Shown one piece after another: positions 47,901-56,100 of a stretch of 64,000 bases of DNA. The stretch is from the NCBI RefSeq assembly GCF_040412425.1, contig NC_089766.1:51010797-51074796 (forward strand), written 5' to 3'. Both the position numbers and the translations under genes were made by a program. The notes beneath the pieces are model-generated. The model did not search any database, had not been told where the DNA came from, and saw only the letters and a list, made by a program, of their open reading frames with translations. Positions within the stretch are counted from its first letter, which is position 1. The number at the start of each line of letters is the position of its first letter. This stretch comes from Macrobrachium rosenbergii (taxonomy: Eukaryota; Arthropoda; Malacostraca; Decapoda; Palaemonidae).

Positions 47901-50515
47901 TGATAAGAATTTCGGATCTTTCCTAGATAGTGACCCCCAAGGGTTTTAACCTGGCATGTATCCACCTTTGCGGCGTGTTTAGTACAAGCCCGTTGGGGAT
48001 GACCATAAAAACGTAAACAAAAGACTGTAAATATCATAAAGATAATGACCCCAAAGAAATATTGGTCTTAGATAACAACCCCTGAACTTTGCTGGGGGTC
48101 GCTATCAAGGGAAGATCCAGAATTTGATTTTTATTAAAAGTTATAAGTTCTGGAAGGAATTATTCTCGGGTTGATTTCTTGGTCCCAGAATCTTGCTCTG
48201 TACTTAGATTTCCATACCTCAAGCTCTTGTCTTTGCACTGATGACTAGGTAAATCTTAGAAGTACACAAGCTCTGATTCTAAGTTTTGTTACAATGCTTC
48301 TTTTGTATATAATATTGGTAATCTTGGACAGAAAGATATAATATTCAGCTGTATTCCACATAGGAAAATAAGATGTAAATGGTTAGAATATGCCCAACAG
48401 TTTCGTCCTCCAATTGACCTCTTCTAGGAGCGTTTATTGAGGAAAGCCTTAATAAACGCTCCAAGAAGAGGTCCATTGGAGGACGAAACTGTTGGGCATA
48501 TTCTAATCATTTACATATTTCGTTTTCCTATGTGGAATACAATCTTTAGTATATATTTCAGAGAGATTTTTATGGATCCCTAGGTGGTAGAGACTGACAT
48601 CTTTAGCCTCACTAGATACCAAATCGTACATGTTCCTTTTCTCTTAGTTCAAATTGAATCATTTTTATTATCACTCCAAATTTCAAGAGGTTCAGGTCCA
48701 CTGTTACTGACAGTAAAGTTAGGAAATTAAGCGTAAATTTGTCTTTCTTCGCCACAAGAACTACCTCAATTTTGATGCCACATTGTCTTGTTATCTGCAT
48801 GGCAGAAGCTCCTTGGGACGCCGTGTTTAGTACTAGCTCCTCGGCGATAAAAGTATTATATACACCCATTTCTATATTGCGTGGTCAACAGATTATATTA
48901 ATAACAGAATGGGTGTACATAATACTCTGATCCCCGAGGGCCAAGTACTAAACACGGCGTCCCAAGGAGCTTCCGCCATGTAGATAAGAAGCCAAAGTAG
49001 CACCGAAATTGTGGCGAAGGAAGATAAATTTACGGTTAATTCCGCCATGTAGAAATCAAGCGAAAGTAGCACCTAAATTTCTTGTTTATTTAAAGTTGTA
49101 TTTATACTGAAATTATTTGTCTGTCAGGATTGATTAATTAAAGGTAACCATTATACCTGCAGTCTGCGTCTGCTGCACAGCCCGCTAGGAAAGAGACTCC
49201 AAGTGATGCCAGAAGTGAGATGCTGGAAAGGATCCGGACTGGAGTAACCCTGACCCACGTGAGTAAAGCAAAGGGTGCTACTTTGGCTTGTTATCTACGC
49301 GTCACCTACCCCGAGGTGCTATGGTATTAAACAAGGCCAAGAGAGACAAGGTCTCTACCCTACTGGGTGGAGTCTCCCCCCACCTGGGGTGACTACGTAG
49401 GCGATGACGTATCTTAGAGGTACTTACTCTATACTGCAATTCACCTGCTGACGCAATAAGGAGGTAGACAAAGCTCCGCCTACATGGGGGATCTGGGGGA
49501 AGTGAGCAGACCTACTAAACACCGTATGGTAAATGTAAAGTAGACGGCCGCACGAAGATATCGTTTATTAATATTTGTCGACCTCACAATATAGAAATGG
49601 GCGTATATAATACTTTGTTCCCCGAGGGGCTAGTACTAAACACGGCGTCCCAAGGAGCTTCCGCCATGTTTAGTACTAGCACCTCGGAGTAAGTGACGCG
49701 TAGATAACAAGCCAAAGTAGTACCAATCATTTTCAAATCTAATCTATAGGAATACTGAATGACTATTCACTCTACTGACTCAAAGGTGTTTTATTTAATG
49801 AAAAGATACTTTTTATTTGTTTGTTACTGAGTAGACTTTTAAAAAATCTATGCTATAAGGGATGAGTCATCCCTTGAGCACTTGGGACATATTTTGTGAT
49901 TTGTAGAGGAGCCATCAAATGTTGGCTTAGGAAAAGGAATTGAATTTTAACTATTTTATCGACATCTGTTCCGTATTACGGTATTTCCATAGAATACAGG
50001 AATTACTGAGTGAACTTTCCATGCGTTTCTGTGTTTCTCATTACCTTCCGTTACTTGTTTCGAATGGATTCCATGTTCTTTGGAAGCTTGAATTTCAAGT
50101 CGGTGGCCCCTGTAGCGGGATTGTCCCATATGAATAGAGTTCATCCTCTGAATAATAATAATAATACTAATAATAACAAATCAAGACATAATTCGTTCCG
50201 AGACAGAATGTCAAAGACTTGAAGGAACCGAAAGCACAGTAAACAGTAGTAGTACGAACAGCAGTTTCTCAGCCCGTAGTGTAAATAGCGATTCCTGCCT
50301 CGCGCTGTGATATTAATAGCCCTCAAACTGGCTCTCCAATACAGGTTGAAACTCCGGAGTCGAAGGCCGAAGAATCAGATATTCCAGTCAAACTTGAAGG
50401 CTGGGCTCTGGACCTCCACAATGCACTGATGAAGAGAGAGCAGTTCATCCAGTCTTCTGATGAGAGCGGTGCTGAAGTCGACGATGACGACGATGACTGG
50501 GATGATAGTGACTAG
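32995..50515 (+). CDS. WASp: Gene B: full-length WASP/N-WASP homologue (10 coding exons, one apparent frameshift)
   Basis: Exons: 32995-33111, 35348-35473, 38890-39015, 39708-39807, 41072-41288, 42306-42408, 44172-44442, 46004-46859, 49163-49258, 50345-50515. About 727 aa; all introns GT-AG, phases 0,0,0,1,2,0,1,0,0. Domains in order: WH1 (~16-155), Gln-rich/basic segment (~157-228), CRIB-like GBD start (~231-247), GBD helices ending [17 protein letters not shown], proline-rich region (~340-620), WH2 ([15 protein letters not shown]), second WH2 ([17 protein letters not shown]), central helix ([13 protein letters not shown]), acidic tail [11 protein letters not shown]. By family knowledge it activates Arp2/3 to make branched actin downstream of Cdc42/PIP2 in the cytoplasm. 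Oddities: CRIB HVG is HAG; a 1-base frameshift in exon 8; minisatellites in intron 2 and at the stop codon. Confidence 0.93.
33163..33565 (-). mobile_element. LINE 3' end: RT C-terminus, 3' UTR and (AAT)n tail
   Basis: Minus strand 33,565-33,395 encodes [20 protein letters not shown] then [19 protein letters not shown] and a stop, the SFIPRT..LWNSLP end typical of CR1/Jockey-like reverse transcriptases. The UTR runs to a tail like that of SINE-2 and (AAT)n at 33,163-33,222. 5'-truncated, in intron 1 of gene B. Confidence 0.82.
33580..33945 (-). mobile_element. MITE-380, minus strand
   Basis: Near full length: gttctgtaaaagaaaactat to acagaaaactcgattgcgcc; inner palindrome intact. Confidence 0.92.
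34155..34505 (+). mobile_element. MITE-380, plus strand
   Basis: Near full length. With the previous copy it forms an inverted pair about 200 bases apart in intron 1 of gene B. Confidence 0.92.
34914..35205 (-). mobile_element. GC-rich element (copy 2, minus strand)
   Basis: Reverse of the 56.1-kb copy: begins acgagcttattggcgtatgc and ends gacaagcaagacccactcgg; internal Pro-coding-like ctacctaccc repeats. Confidence 0.75.
35348..35473 (+). CDS. WASp: Gene B exon 2 (WH1 part 2)
   Basis: 42 codons, phase 0-0, acceptor ttatttttcag, donor gtatgc. Encodes [20 protein letters not shown] and ends [16 protein letters not shown], very close to TAVVQLY...AVCFVKDN..KSYFIR of WASP. The 43-bp tandem array begins about 10 bases after its donor. 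Confidence 0.95.
35485..36345 (+). repeat. 43-bp minisatellite starting 10 bp inside intron 2 of gene B
   Basis: About 20 copies of ttcatctttattctacagaa / tgttcattatatctcattta / aac. Nearly every unit contains a pyrimidine-rich run ending in ctacag, an acceptor-like string. Confidence 0.95.
36992..37661 (+). pseudogene. Penelope-like reverse transcriptase fragment
   Basis: Encodes [29 protein letters not shown] (catalytic YVDD) and [11 protein letters not shown]. After a frame break at ~37,420 come [17 protein letters not shown] and [17 protein letters not shown]-terminal fingers missing. Confidence 0.88.
37795..38295 (+). pseudogene. Penelope-like GIY-YIG endonuclease domain
   Basis: Encodes [20 protein letters not shown] then [11 protein letters not shown], the PLE-type GIY-YIG nuclease core, with C-terminal sequence running into the right inverted arm. 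Confidence 0.85.
38465..38745 (-). mobile_element. R320 copy 5, minus strand
   Basis: tttaggccaaaagccaagag ... ctgcagagaacctcagtagt; about 140 bases upstream of gene B exon 3. Confidence 0.88.
38890..39015 (+). CDS. WASp: Gene B exon 3 (WH1 part 3)
   Basis: 42 codons, phase 0-0, acceptor ttctgtacag, donor gtgagt. Encodes [10 protein letters not shown]...[11 protein letters not shown]...FHQFEGD, matching LYDL..G...WEQELY..F.Y......FH.F.GD. Confidence 0.92.
39161..39216. repeat. (ATT)n microsatellite
   Basis: Intron 3 of gene B. Confidence 0.95.
39281..39514. repeat. Hairpin followed by (AT)n-(GT)n-(AT)n
   Basis: gagctttcgagaac / gttctcgaaagctc hairpin at 39,281-39,318, then AT, GT and AT tracts. 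Confidence 0.85.
39708..39807 (+). CDS. WASp: Gene B exon 4 (WH1 C-terminal helix)
   Basis: Phase 0 in, 1 out, acceptor gaaatacag, donor gtaaat. Encodes [20 protein letters not shown] followed by [23 protein letters not shown] is the family signature. Confidence 0.93.
39833..40140. mobile_element. TA-flanked MITE (mariner-type)
   Basis: 308 bp with inverted ends caggcgctcctctacttac / gtaagtagaggagcatctg and TA on both sides (39,831-32, 40,141-42). Interior repeats the acttacgaac motif. Starts 25 bases after the exon 4 donor of gene B. Confidence 0.85.
40168..40365 (+). mobile_element. R320 copy 6, 5'-truncated
   Basis: From tccgttcctattctctttct to ggcctaaatttcatattcta. Confidence 0.85.
40562..40805 (-). 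mobile_element. SINE-2-tail element, minus strand (left arm of an inverted pair)
   Basis: (ATT)n, then cagaagatgaaccctatcca, ggggccactgacttgaaatt, and a body inverted at 40,858-41,069. Confidence 0.85.
40858..41069 (+). mobile_element. SINE-2-tail element, plus strand (right arm), abutting gene B exon 5
   Basis: Body ccattcatatcttatcacag..., tail cttgttccatatgaatagac and (AAT)n running directly into the exon 5 acceptor tttcag. Confidence 0.85.
41072..41288 (+). CDS. WASp: Gene B exon 5 (Gln-rich/basic linker)
   Basis: 217 nt, phase 1 in, 2 out, donor gtggat. Encodes [20 protein letters not shown], further Gln runs, and then [20 protein letters not shown]. The acceptor (aataataatttcag) lies directly in the (AAT)n tail of a SINE and has almost no pyrimidine tract. 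Fit to phase and frame is exact, but the exon is less conserved than its neighbours. Confidence 0.8.
41324..41529 (-). mobile_element. FB-200 copy 4
   Basis: ggatctttcctaggcagtga ... gtcactatctaggaaagata; begins 35 bases after gene B exon 5. Confidence 0.9.
41881..42076. mobile_element. hAT-type MITE (short)
   Basis: cagtggttctcaaac ... gctgaaaaccactg flanked by tgctagat / ttctagat (7 of 8). An internal deletion derivative of the 27,987 element (shared gcccatgcaccctt and gtggtcctagagcca). Confidence 0.85.
42306..42408 (+). CDS. WASp: Gene B exon 6 (CRIB-like start of the GBD)
   Basis: 103 nt, phase 2 in, 0 out, acceptor ttctcccaaaag, donor gtaagt. Encodes [20 protein letters not shown] then [14 protein letters not shown]. 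It aligns with IG.PSNF.HVSHVGWDP..GFDLNNLDPEL..LF. The consensus HVG is HAG and the aromatic before D is Leu, so GTPase affinity may be reduced. Confidence 0.88.
42720..43060 (+). pseudogene. Second RT C-terminal fragment (non-LTR)
   Basis: Frame-broken [24 protein letters not shown] and [18 protein letters not shown] pieces, then [20 protein letters not shown]. The order matches the end of non-LTR reverse transcriptases; distinct from the 11.6-kb copy. Confidence 0.7.
43333..43640 (-). mobile_element. R320 copy 7
   Basis: Full length, minus strand, intron 6 of gene B. Confidence 0.9.
43929..44117 (-). mobile_element. FB-200 copy 5
   Basis: ggatctttcctagatttgcc ... ctaacttggaaagatcc; 54 bases upstream of gene B exon 7. 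Confidence 0.88.
44172..44442 (+). CDS. WASp: Gene B exon 7 (GBD autoinhibitory helices, start of Pro-rich region)
   Basis: 271 nt, phase 0 in, 1 out, acceptor tctttaaaaag, donor gtaatg. Encodes [20 protein letters not shown] then [16 protein letters not shown], matching GISE.QL.D.ETSK.IYDFIE..GG.EAV...+R. This half packs on the C region in inactive WASP. It ends in [14 protein letters not shown] foldback MITE ends about 55 bases upstream. Confidence 0.92.
44453..44635 (-). mobile_element. R320 copy 8, partial
   Basis: Begins about 10 bases after the gene B exon 7 donor: aatagaatatagaatttagg, ccaagcgctgggacctatga. Confidence 0.85.
44870..44955. repeat. (AT)n microsatellite
   Basis: Intron 7 of gene B. 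Confidence 0.95.
45254..45456 (+). mobile_element. FB-200 copy 6
   Basis: Both inverted ends intact (ggatctttcctagatagtgg / gtcactatctaggaaagatc). Confidence 0.9.
46004..46859 (+). CDS. WASp: Gene B exon 8 (proline-rich region and first WH2; contains frameshift)
   Basis: Phase 1 in, 0 out, acceptor acttttcttag, donor gtaatt. Starts [17 protein letters not shown]. It has two near-identical units ([20 protein letters not shown]) and [13 protein letters not shown], the profilin/SH3-binding region, and ends [15 protein letters not shown] (actin-binding WH2). The frame changes near 46,345-46,356: the first part reads in one frame to RGFAPPP, the rest one frame back from [17 protein letters not shown]. 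Confidence 0.9.
46345..46356 (+). other. Apparent 1-base deletion in a C run (frameshift) in gene B exon 8
   Basis: Both flanking frames are clearly WASP-like, and the switch falls in cacctcccca. One missing C in a C run would explain it. It may be an assembly homopolymer error or a real loss-of-function allele; with the frame as written, translation would end at 46,575. Confidence 0.8.
46920..47900. other. Intron 8 of gene B, no feature recognised
   Basis: AT-rich, low repeat content, no coding signal; one of the few stretches near 1 kb without a recognisable repeat. Confidence 0.5.
47914..48118 (+). mobile_element. FB-200 copy 7
   Basis: ggatctttcctagatagtga ... gggggtcgctatcaagggaa, core gcggcgtgtttagtacaagc. 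Confidence 0.9.
48351..48540. repeat. Near-perfect foldback, ~88-bp arms
   Basis: gtattccacataggaaaata ... gagcgtttattga is inverted as taataaacgctcc ... ttttcctatgtggaatac with a ~12-base loop. Confidence 0.92.
48721..49043. mobile_element. FB-tatac foldback, ~150-bp arms
   Basis: Arms carry gcgtaaatttgtctttcttc, gaagctccttgggacgccgt, gtttagtactagctcctcgg and tattatatacacccatttct, with inverted partners ending at 49,043; 120 bases upstream of gene B exon 9. Confidence 0.88.
49163..49258 (+). CDS. WASp: Gene B exon 9 (second WH2)
   Basis: 32 codons, phase 0-0, acceptor ttatacctgcag, donor gtgagt. Encodes ...[18 protein letters not shown], the WH2 pattern R..LL..IR.G..L. A foldback element begins 15 bases after the donor. 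Confidence 0.92.
49274..49724. mobile_element. ~450-bp MITE related to FB-tatac
   Basis: Terminal inverted repeats of ~55 bp: ggtgctactttggcttgtta / taacaagccaaagtagtacc, including tacgcgtcac / gtgacgcgta. The right half also holds a gtactaaacacggcgtccca block. Starts 15 bases after the exon 9 donor. Confidence 0.85.
50000..50168 (+). mobile_element. SINE-2-tail fragment upstream of gene B exon 10
   Basis: ttctttggaagcttgaattt, gtggcccctgtagcgggatt, ccatatgaatagagttcatc, (AAT)n. Confidence 0.8.
50345..50515 (+). CDS. WASp: Gene B exon 10 (central helix and acidic tail, stop)
   Basis: 57 codons including TAG, acceptor ctccaatacag. Encodes [20 protein letters not shown] then [18 protein letters not shown]. 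This is the C (amphipathic helix) and A (acidic, conserved Trp) part that contacts Arp2/3. The last codons GATGATAGTGACTAG are the first copy of the downstream 20-bp minisatellite. Confidence 0.95.
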   Translation, partial: VETPESKAEESDIPVKLEGWALDLHNALMKREQFIQSSDESGAEVDDDDDDWDDSD

Positions 50516-51290
50516 CGGCAAATAATAGTGACTAGAGAGAATTGATAGTGACCAGAGACAAACGACGGTGACTAGAGGCTAATGATAGTGACTAGAGACA
50601 AATGATAGTGACCAGAGACAAATGATGATGACTAGAGGCAAATGATTGTGGCTAGAGACAAATGATAGTGACTAGAGACAAATTATAGTGACCAGAGACA
50701 AAAGATAGTGACTAGAAGCAAATGATAGTGACTAGAGGCAAAAGATAGTGACTAGAGGCAAATGATAGCGACTAGAGGCAAGCGATAGTGACTAGAGGCA
50801 AATGAAAGTGACTTAGAGACAAATTATAGTGACCAGAGGCAAATGATAGTGGCTAGAGACAAATGATAGTGACTGGAGACAAATGACAGTGACTAGAGGC
50901 AAATGATAGTGACCAGTGAGAAATGATAGTGACTAGTGGCAAATGACAGTGACCAGAGACAAATGATAGTGGCTAGAGACAAATGATAATGACTAGAGGC
51001 AAATGATTTTGACTAGAGACAAATGATAGTGAGTAGAGACAAATAATAGTAACTAGAGACAATTGACAGTGAACAGAGGCAAGTGATAGTGGCTAGAAAG
51101 AAATGATAGTGACTAGAGGCAAATGATAGTGAATAGAGACAAATGATGGTGACTAGAGGCAAATAATAATAACTAGAGACAAATGATAGTGACCAGAGGC
51201 AAATGATAGTGACTAGAGACAAATGATAGTGACTAGAGGCAAATGATAGTGACTAGAGACATATGATAGTGACTGAAGGCAAACGGAACG
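50501..51290 (+). repeat. 20-bp minisatellite fused to the gene B stop codon
   Basis: About 39 copies of a 20-base unit, consensus aaatgatagtgactagagac, with variants gaggc, gaccag and ggctag. The first copy is the coding end of gene B (Asp-Asp-Ser-Asp-stop). Confidence 0.95.
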
Positions 51291-51561
51291 TTCGAGAAAA
51301 TAGCTAAAAAAGTAAAAATATTTCGAAATGTTATCCTTGAAAAATGAGTGAATTGTGTCTTTAAGAACTGGCTAATACTAAGGATTGCATTGTATTATAC
51401 AGATTGTATGTTTTGTACGGAATGAATACTGATTTGTCTCCTCATCTGTGTCTGAAGCAACATATGTAAGGCATGTAAATTACTTTTTCCAAATATAGCT
51501 CACCATTTAGTAAGATATATATACCTGTCGGGTTGTGACAATATGCAGGTAATATTATGAT

Positions 51562-51567
51562 AATAAA
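51562..51567 (+). promoter_or_regulatory. Candidate poly(A) signal of gene B
   Basis: AATAAA about 1.05 kb after the stop, downstream of the 20-bp minisatellite. If used, the whole array is in the 3' UTR. No better signal was seen between the stop and here. Confidence 0.4.
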
Positions 51568-51975
51568 AATACAAAATCGACTTCTCATATTATCGCAAAA
51601 CACTTCCGTAACTCCTGACCACTAGTGGTCTAGAATATTTCTTTGCATTTGACTAAGTACTGTTGTATAATGGAGATGTTTGTATAAAGCAATATATCTC
51701 AGCATTGAAATACGACTTGGAAAATGTGACTATTTTCCTGAACTGTATTTTAACAAGGGTTAAACATATATGTAATATTGCATAACCACGATAAACAAAA
51801 TATATAAGTCATTAACTAAGATTTTTTGTCTTATTTAACGAAAATTCTCTTGCAATAACTTAAACAGCAAATTTCTATCAAGTTATTGCTTTTATGATCT
51901 AGGAGGTTCATAAAATATTGGAAAAATTAACGCCAGAGGTGTAAAGATGTCTTAATGAAAATTTCTGCAAGACAT

Positions 51976-51980
<5 letters not shown>

Positions 51981-52019
<39 letters not shown>
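51981..52019. repeat. (GA)n microsatellite
   Basis: About 19 GA units, 0.4 kb past the gene B poly(A) candidate. Confidence 0.95.
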
Positions 52020-52021
<2 letters not shown>

Positions 52022-52559
52022 TGCACATCGTCTTTATTGCAATGAGTAAAAGAAGCTTTAGTCATTCAATTTATTCCCCTTTTGAACTAGTGATGTCATT
52101 TCTCTTTTCATCCGTGCTGCCGTGAGTCATTTAACAGCAGGCTATTTGTTATAAGCTGATGACCAGTTTTTCATGCTCTTGAAGAACAGCAAATTAGCGT
52201 AGGGGTAAAACTTTTAAAAGCTGAAAAGAATTTAAATTTAAAATCGTCAGCAAAGCACGACTGGAGATTAGATGGAGACAGGACGCACAAAACAAAAATT
52301 GTATCGGCATTCGGGTACTTGTCACCGACAAACAAACGAGGATGAATTCTACTGCGTTCCTTCACTATAGACCTAATCGGAATTCGGGAAGTCTATCGAC
52401 ACATTCCTCTGTCGCAGAGGACAACACTTAAATTGCCTGGGCTGTGAAGGCGTTCATTCATGGCGATGAAGAAGGTTTGAGAGATAAACTGCACATGCGC
52501 GCCACGTACCAGATGCAAGACGACGTCAGCAGCCAAGGTTCACTGTGAAGTCCATTCTT

Positions 52560-52965
52560 AAACCGCGTGTTGGTCTACGCTGTTGTAGTCTCTCTCTTTC
52601 TCTCGACATGTCGGCAGACCTCCGTAACGGAGTTCTCCTTCTCTTGTAAATAACGAGAGTGATGACGTCAGGTCAGCGATGCATAATGAAGTCATTCATG
52701 GAATGAGAACGTGATGTCACTAACAGATCAAATAAAGAGTAACCCAATCCCGTTTTATTTTTCACTCGCCACGTTACTTAACCTGTGCGTTCACCAACAA
52801 CAACAATAATTTCGTGTTGTGTTGCTGCTGGTCGTCGTAGGGGTTGAAGAGTGTAAGGACGGTCAGTGTGCGTGTGGTCTTCATAGAAGGTGGACGTCGC
52901 GCAAGCCGCCTGTTCTGACTGGATTTCCCGTGCCGTCCTCTTTGCGCTTCTGTTCTCAGCAGGTG
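52560..52965 (+). other. Candidate first (5' UTR) exon of an unseen downstream gene
   Basis: GC- and CpG-richer than its surroundings, ending in a good donor context (ctcagcag then gtgaga at ~52,963). A small ORF here (EECKDGQCACGLHRR) has no recognised homology. Suggestive only. Confidence 0.25.
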
Positions 52966-54269
52966 AGAGAGAGAGAAAATTTCAGGGGAAAAGGCGAATC
53001 TTTCGGGCGATTTCCAAGTGTCATTTTACCTCTCCCGTTCGTCCCCCATCCATGTGTATTCGGAGAGCACACACACACACGTGCTCGCGACGACGTCTCT
53101 CGCACACAGGGGCGGCTACCTGTCACTTCGTAAACAAGCGGTTTTGTGAAGGTGATTTCTGAAGAACAGCAGAACCTTTGACTCCAAAGGCATACATGTC
53201 TCCTTTAGACTTTTTGTTCGTTCGTTGTGATTAATACAGAGCTTGGCCATTGAATGGCCTGAATTAGTTTTATTTGGTGTTTTGTACGAAGTGTCCGCTT
53301 GGTTAACAGCAATGATTACTGAAAGGGGGCGTGGCTTGAATGAGTGGCCTGTGCCCAGTTGTATTTCGTATGTGATTCATCTTCGCCGGTGCAAATTCGT
53401 TAGGTAGATTTGACATTTTATATAAATTAAAGAAAATACAAATTTTTCGTACAAAATGTAGACTATTAATAGTGAAATGCTAATTAAGTATTTGTTTGCC
53501 TATTGTTTTGAGGTTATTGTTTGACAAGCGGGTTCACATGCACCTATGTTTTCTTGCTCTAAATAGAATTTCATTCATGTAGGTGCTTCATCTCTCTCTC
53601 TCTCTCTCTCTCAAATAAATGTAACGAGGAAACTGGAAATTTTGTGATGCAGCTATGTACTTGACGAATGTACCCCTTGTAAGATTACTATAAATACAAA
53701 ATATATATACATTTATGTGAATGCATTTATAGAAATACATTTATATATATACATTTATATAAATGGGCTCGGAGCCCCATCCCAAAAGACTCGTTAAGAA
53801 CCGGTAAGGTAACCGTGGCTCTACCTTTGCGGGATAAAGACTGTATATATATATATAATATATATTTATATATATAATAATATATATTTTTATGCATGTA
53901 TATATGTATATGTATGTATATACATATACATATTCGGAAAATAACGCTTTCGGGATCATAGTGCATGATAAGAATTTTGCATTAATGGCCATTATTAATA
54001 CCAGATACATAACCCCTTTATAAAAACAAGTAAAAGGTGCCACCTTTCACTGGATAATCCTAGAATTAAAAGAGAATGAGAACTTGGTAGTATGAAATTG
54101 GTTGGGTCACTTATGTTAACGTGTAGTATTTGGTAGGCCTACTAATGAAAAAGACGAAAGGTTTGGATGTGGTTTAACACTTATAACCATCCAAATAAAG
54201 GAGTTTATAGTTCCTGTAATTGTAACTGACACCTCCATAGATCGTAAAATATATTATATATATATTGTG

Positions 54270-54326
54270 TGTGTGTAGGCCTATGTTCAACAAGAGAAAA
54301 CCTGTGATGTAATAAATTCAACCCTT

Positions 54327-54407
<81 letters not shown>

Positions 54408-54500
54408 GTGTGTGTATTGTGTGTATTTGTGCGTGTGTGTAGGCCTATGTTCAATAAAAAGAAAACCTGAGAGTGATACAATAAATGCAACCCTTCGCCA
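54270..54500. repeat. Composite array: (GT)n/(AT)n plus ~60-bp spacer, 2 copies
   Basis: gtaggcctatgttcaa...gaaaacct...caacccttcgc occurs twice (54,276-54,330; 54,440-54,500) with GT and AT tracts between. Confidence 0.85.
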
Positions 54501-55067
54501 ACAAGAAGTCCACGCAAGAACGTTGGAAGTTTCCGGTTCTGACACCAGTTTCCTCTTACGGCATTGTAAGTTTCTGGTTTCAGACTCGTAATCTTCGCCA
54601 GTAAGCCGACCTTACGTGTATACAGATTTGCCAGTACGTAATACAACCCCTCGCTCGCTGCCATTCTTAACCGGACCTGGTTTGTCGACCTTCAGACCGT
54701 GAAACCGCAAGTACTTTATATTATAGGGTATAGGATCGTCGCTGCTGCCCTTGTCAAGCCGTTGTCACACGAACGATATCTGTCGGCATCCTGTGATGCC
54801 TCGCCGTCAGGTAGGGCGTCGAAAGGTACCGGCGGTGTTGTCAGCCGGAGGGATCTGTTTCAAGGAGTGTTTGTAAAAGCATTTAGGAACGGAGTTAAAG
54901 GTCTCCGTTTCATATTTATGTTCGTCGGTTGGAACGTCATATATGTAGAGCTTGTCCTAGATTTGACAGCGATTGGTGCATAGGCCTAGTGTAATCATAA
55001 CCCTGACGGTTATTATCTTATAACTATGCACACGAGGAAACGTTCGTTCCTAATATGTTAAACGTTA

Positions 55068-55553
55068 TTACTGTACTAGCTGATATGAATCATGGTAACA
55101 TTCTATTGATTTAATGATCGTTGCAATTAGGTTACAAAATCTGTCTTCCAGTTTGTTCAAATCCAAAAAAAGGTGTCGATATTTGGCTGCAAGAAGACGA
55201 ACTTGTGCCACCATATTGTTGTGACCAGTATCTTCAACATTTGGTAAACTTTCGGCGAGATGCAGAAACGTGTCGGAAAATGTAGCTGTAAACGCGCCTG
55301 ACGAACGTCTTGCAAAAGGCAGCCACGGCCGAAGAATCCCTGCCATTGGCCGTGACGTCACGGAACCTCCAGGGTGACTGTGCATTCCAGAATGTTGGCT
55401 GCCTGTGGCGTTGCCGCTTGCAATTTCCCGTTGTTGCCACTTGCAATTACACGTTTTAGATTGAGTGTGGTTTAATAGCACGGCTTTAGGTCGTCCACAA
55501 TTCATGGGTTTTTCATTTCTCGCTTCTTTATCACTGAAGAAATGATCATACAT
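55068..55553 (-). CDS. Unrecognised 161-aa ORF
   Basis: Longest minus-strand frame here not made of simple repeats. Starts MYDHFFSDKEARNEKPMNCG; contains a Cys/Gln-rich stretch (TCNCKWQQREIASGN) and a C-terminal helical-looking segment (MVAQVRLLAAKYRHLFLDLN). No domain recognised, no obvious splice sites; it may be a single-exon gene, transposon debris or chance. Confidence 0.25.
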   Translation of the reverse strand: MYDHFFSDKEARNEKPMNCGRPKAVLLNHTQSKTCNCKWQQREIASGNATGSQHSGMHSHPGGSVTSRPMAGILRPWLPFARRSSGAFTATFSDTFLHLAESLPNVEDTGHNNMVAQVRLLAAKYRHLFLDLNKLEDRFCNLIATIIKSIECYHDSYQLVQ

Positions 55554-55841
55554 TATGTAGAATTGCTTGCTTCTCCCAGGTTAAGTCATGCGCAAATCAT
55601 AAGGGATTTGCCATACACCAGTTTTTCTGACGACTTGTGATACATGAAATTCTTTCAGGATTTTATCAGTGTAGATGAACTGAGAAAACCGGTTGTCCCG
55701 ACACAGATATAATATATATATATATATAGATATATAAATAGATAGGTAAATAGATAGATAGATAGAAGGATAGATAGATAGATAGGTATAATCGTCATCA
55801 GTTTCCCTAAAGTACAGTATTCCACCTTACACAAAACTGAA

Positions 55842-55893
55842 CACTGTCACATTCATAAATTAATTTGTATGTATGTAAGTATTTTTGAATGAA

Positions 55894-55961
<68 letters not shown>

Positions 55962-56001
55962 TTCAAAAATACATACGTACAAATTTATGAATGTGACAGT
56001 A
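55842..56001. repeat. Foldback with an (AT)n centre
   Basis: cactgtcacattcataaatt ... ttttgaatgaat and its inverted copy attcattcaaaa ... tttatgaatgtgacagt flank about 60 bases of AT. Confidence 0.88.
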
Positions 56002-56014
56002 ATATATATATATA

Positions 56015-56100
56015 ACAAATATTCTTTGGAAGCTGGAATTTCTAGTTAGTGGCCCCTGTGGTGGGCTTGTTCGTCATGAATAGGGTTCATCTTCTTAATA
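56015..56100 (+). mobile_element. SINE-2 tail fragment
   Basis: ttctttggaagctggaattt, ggcccctgtggtgggcttgt, gggttcatcttcttaat. Confidence 0.75.
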
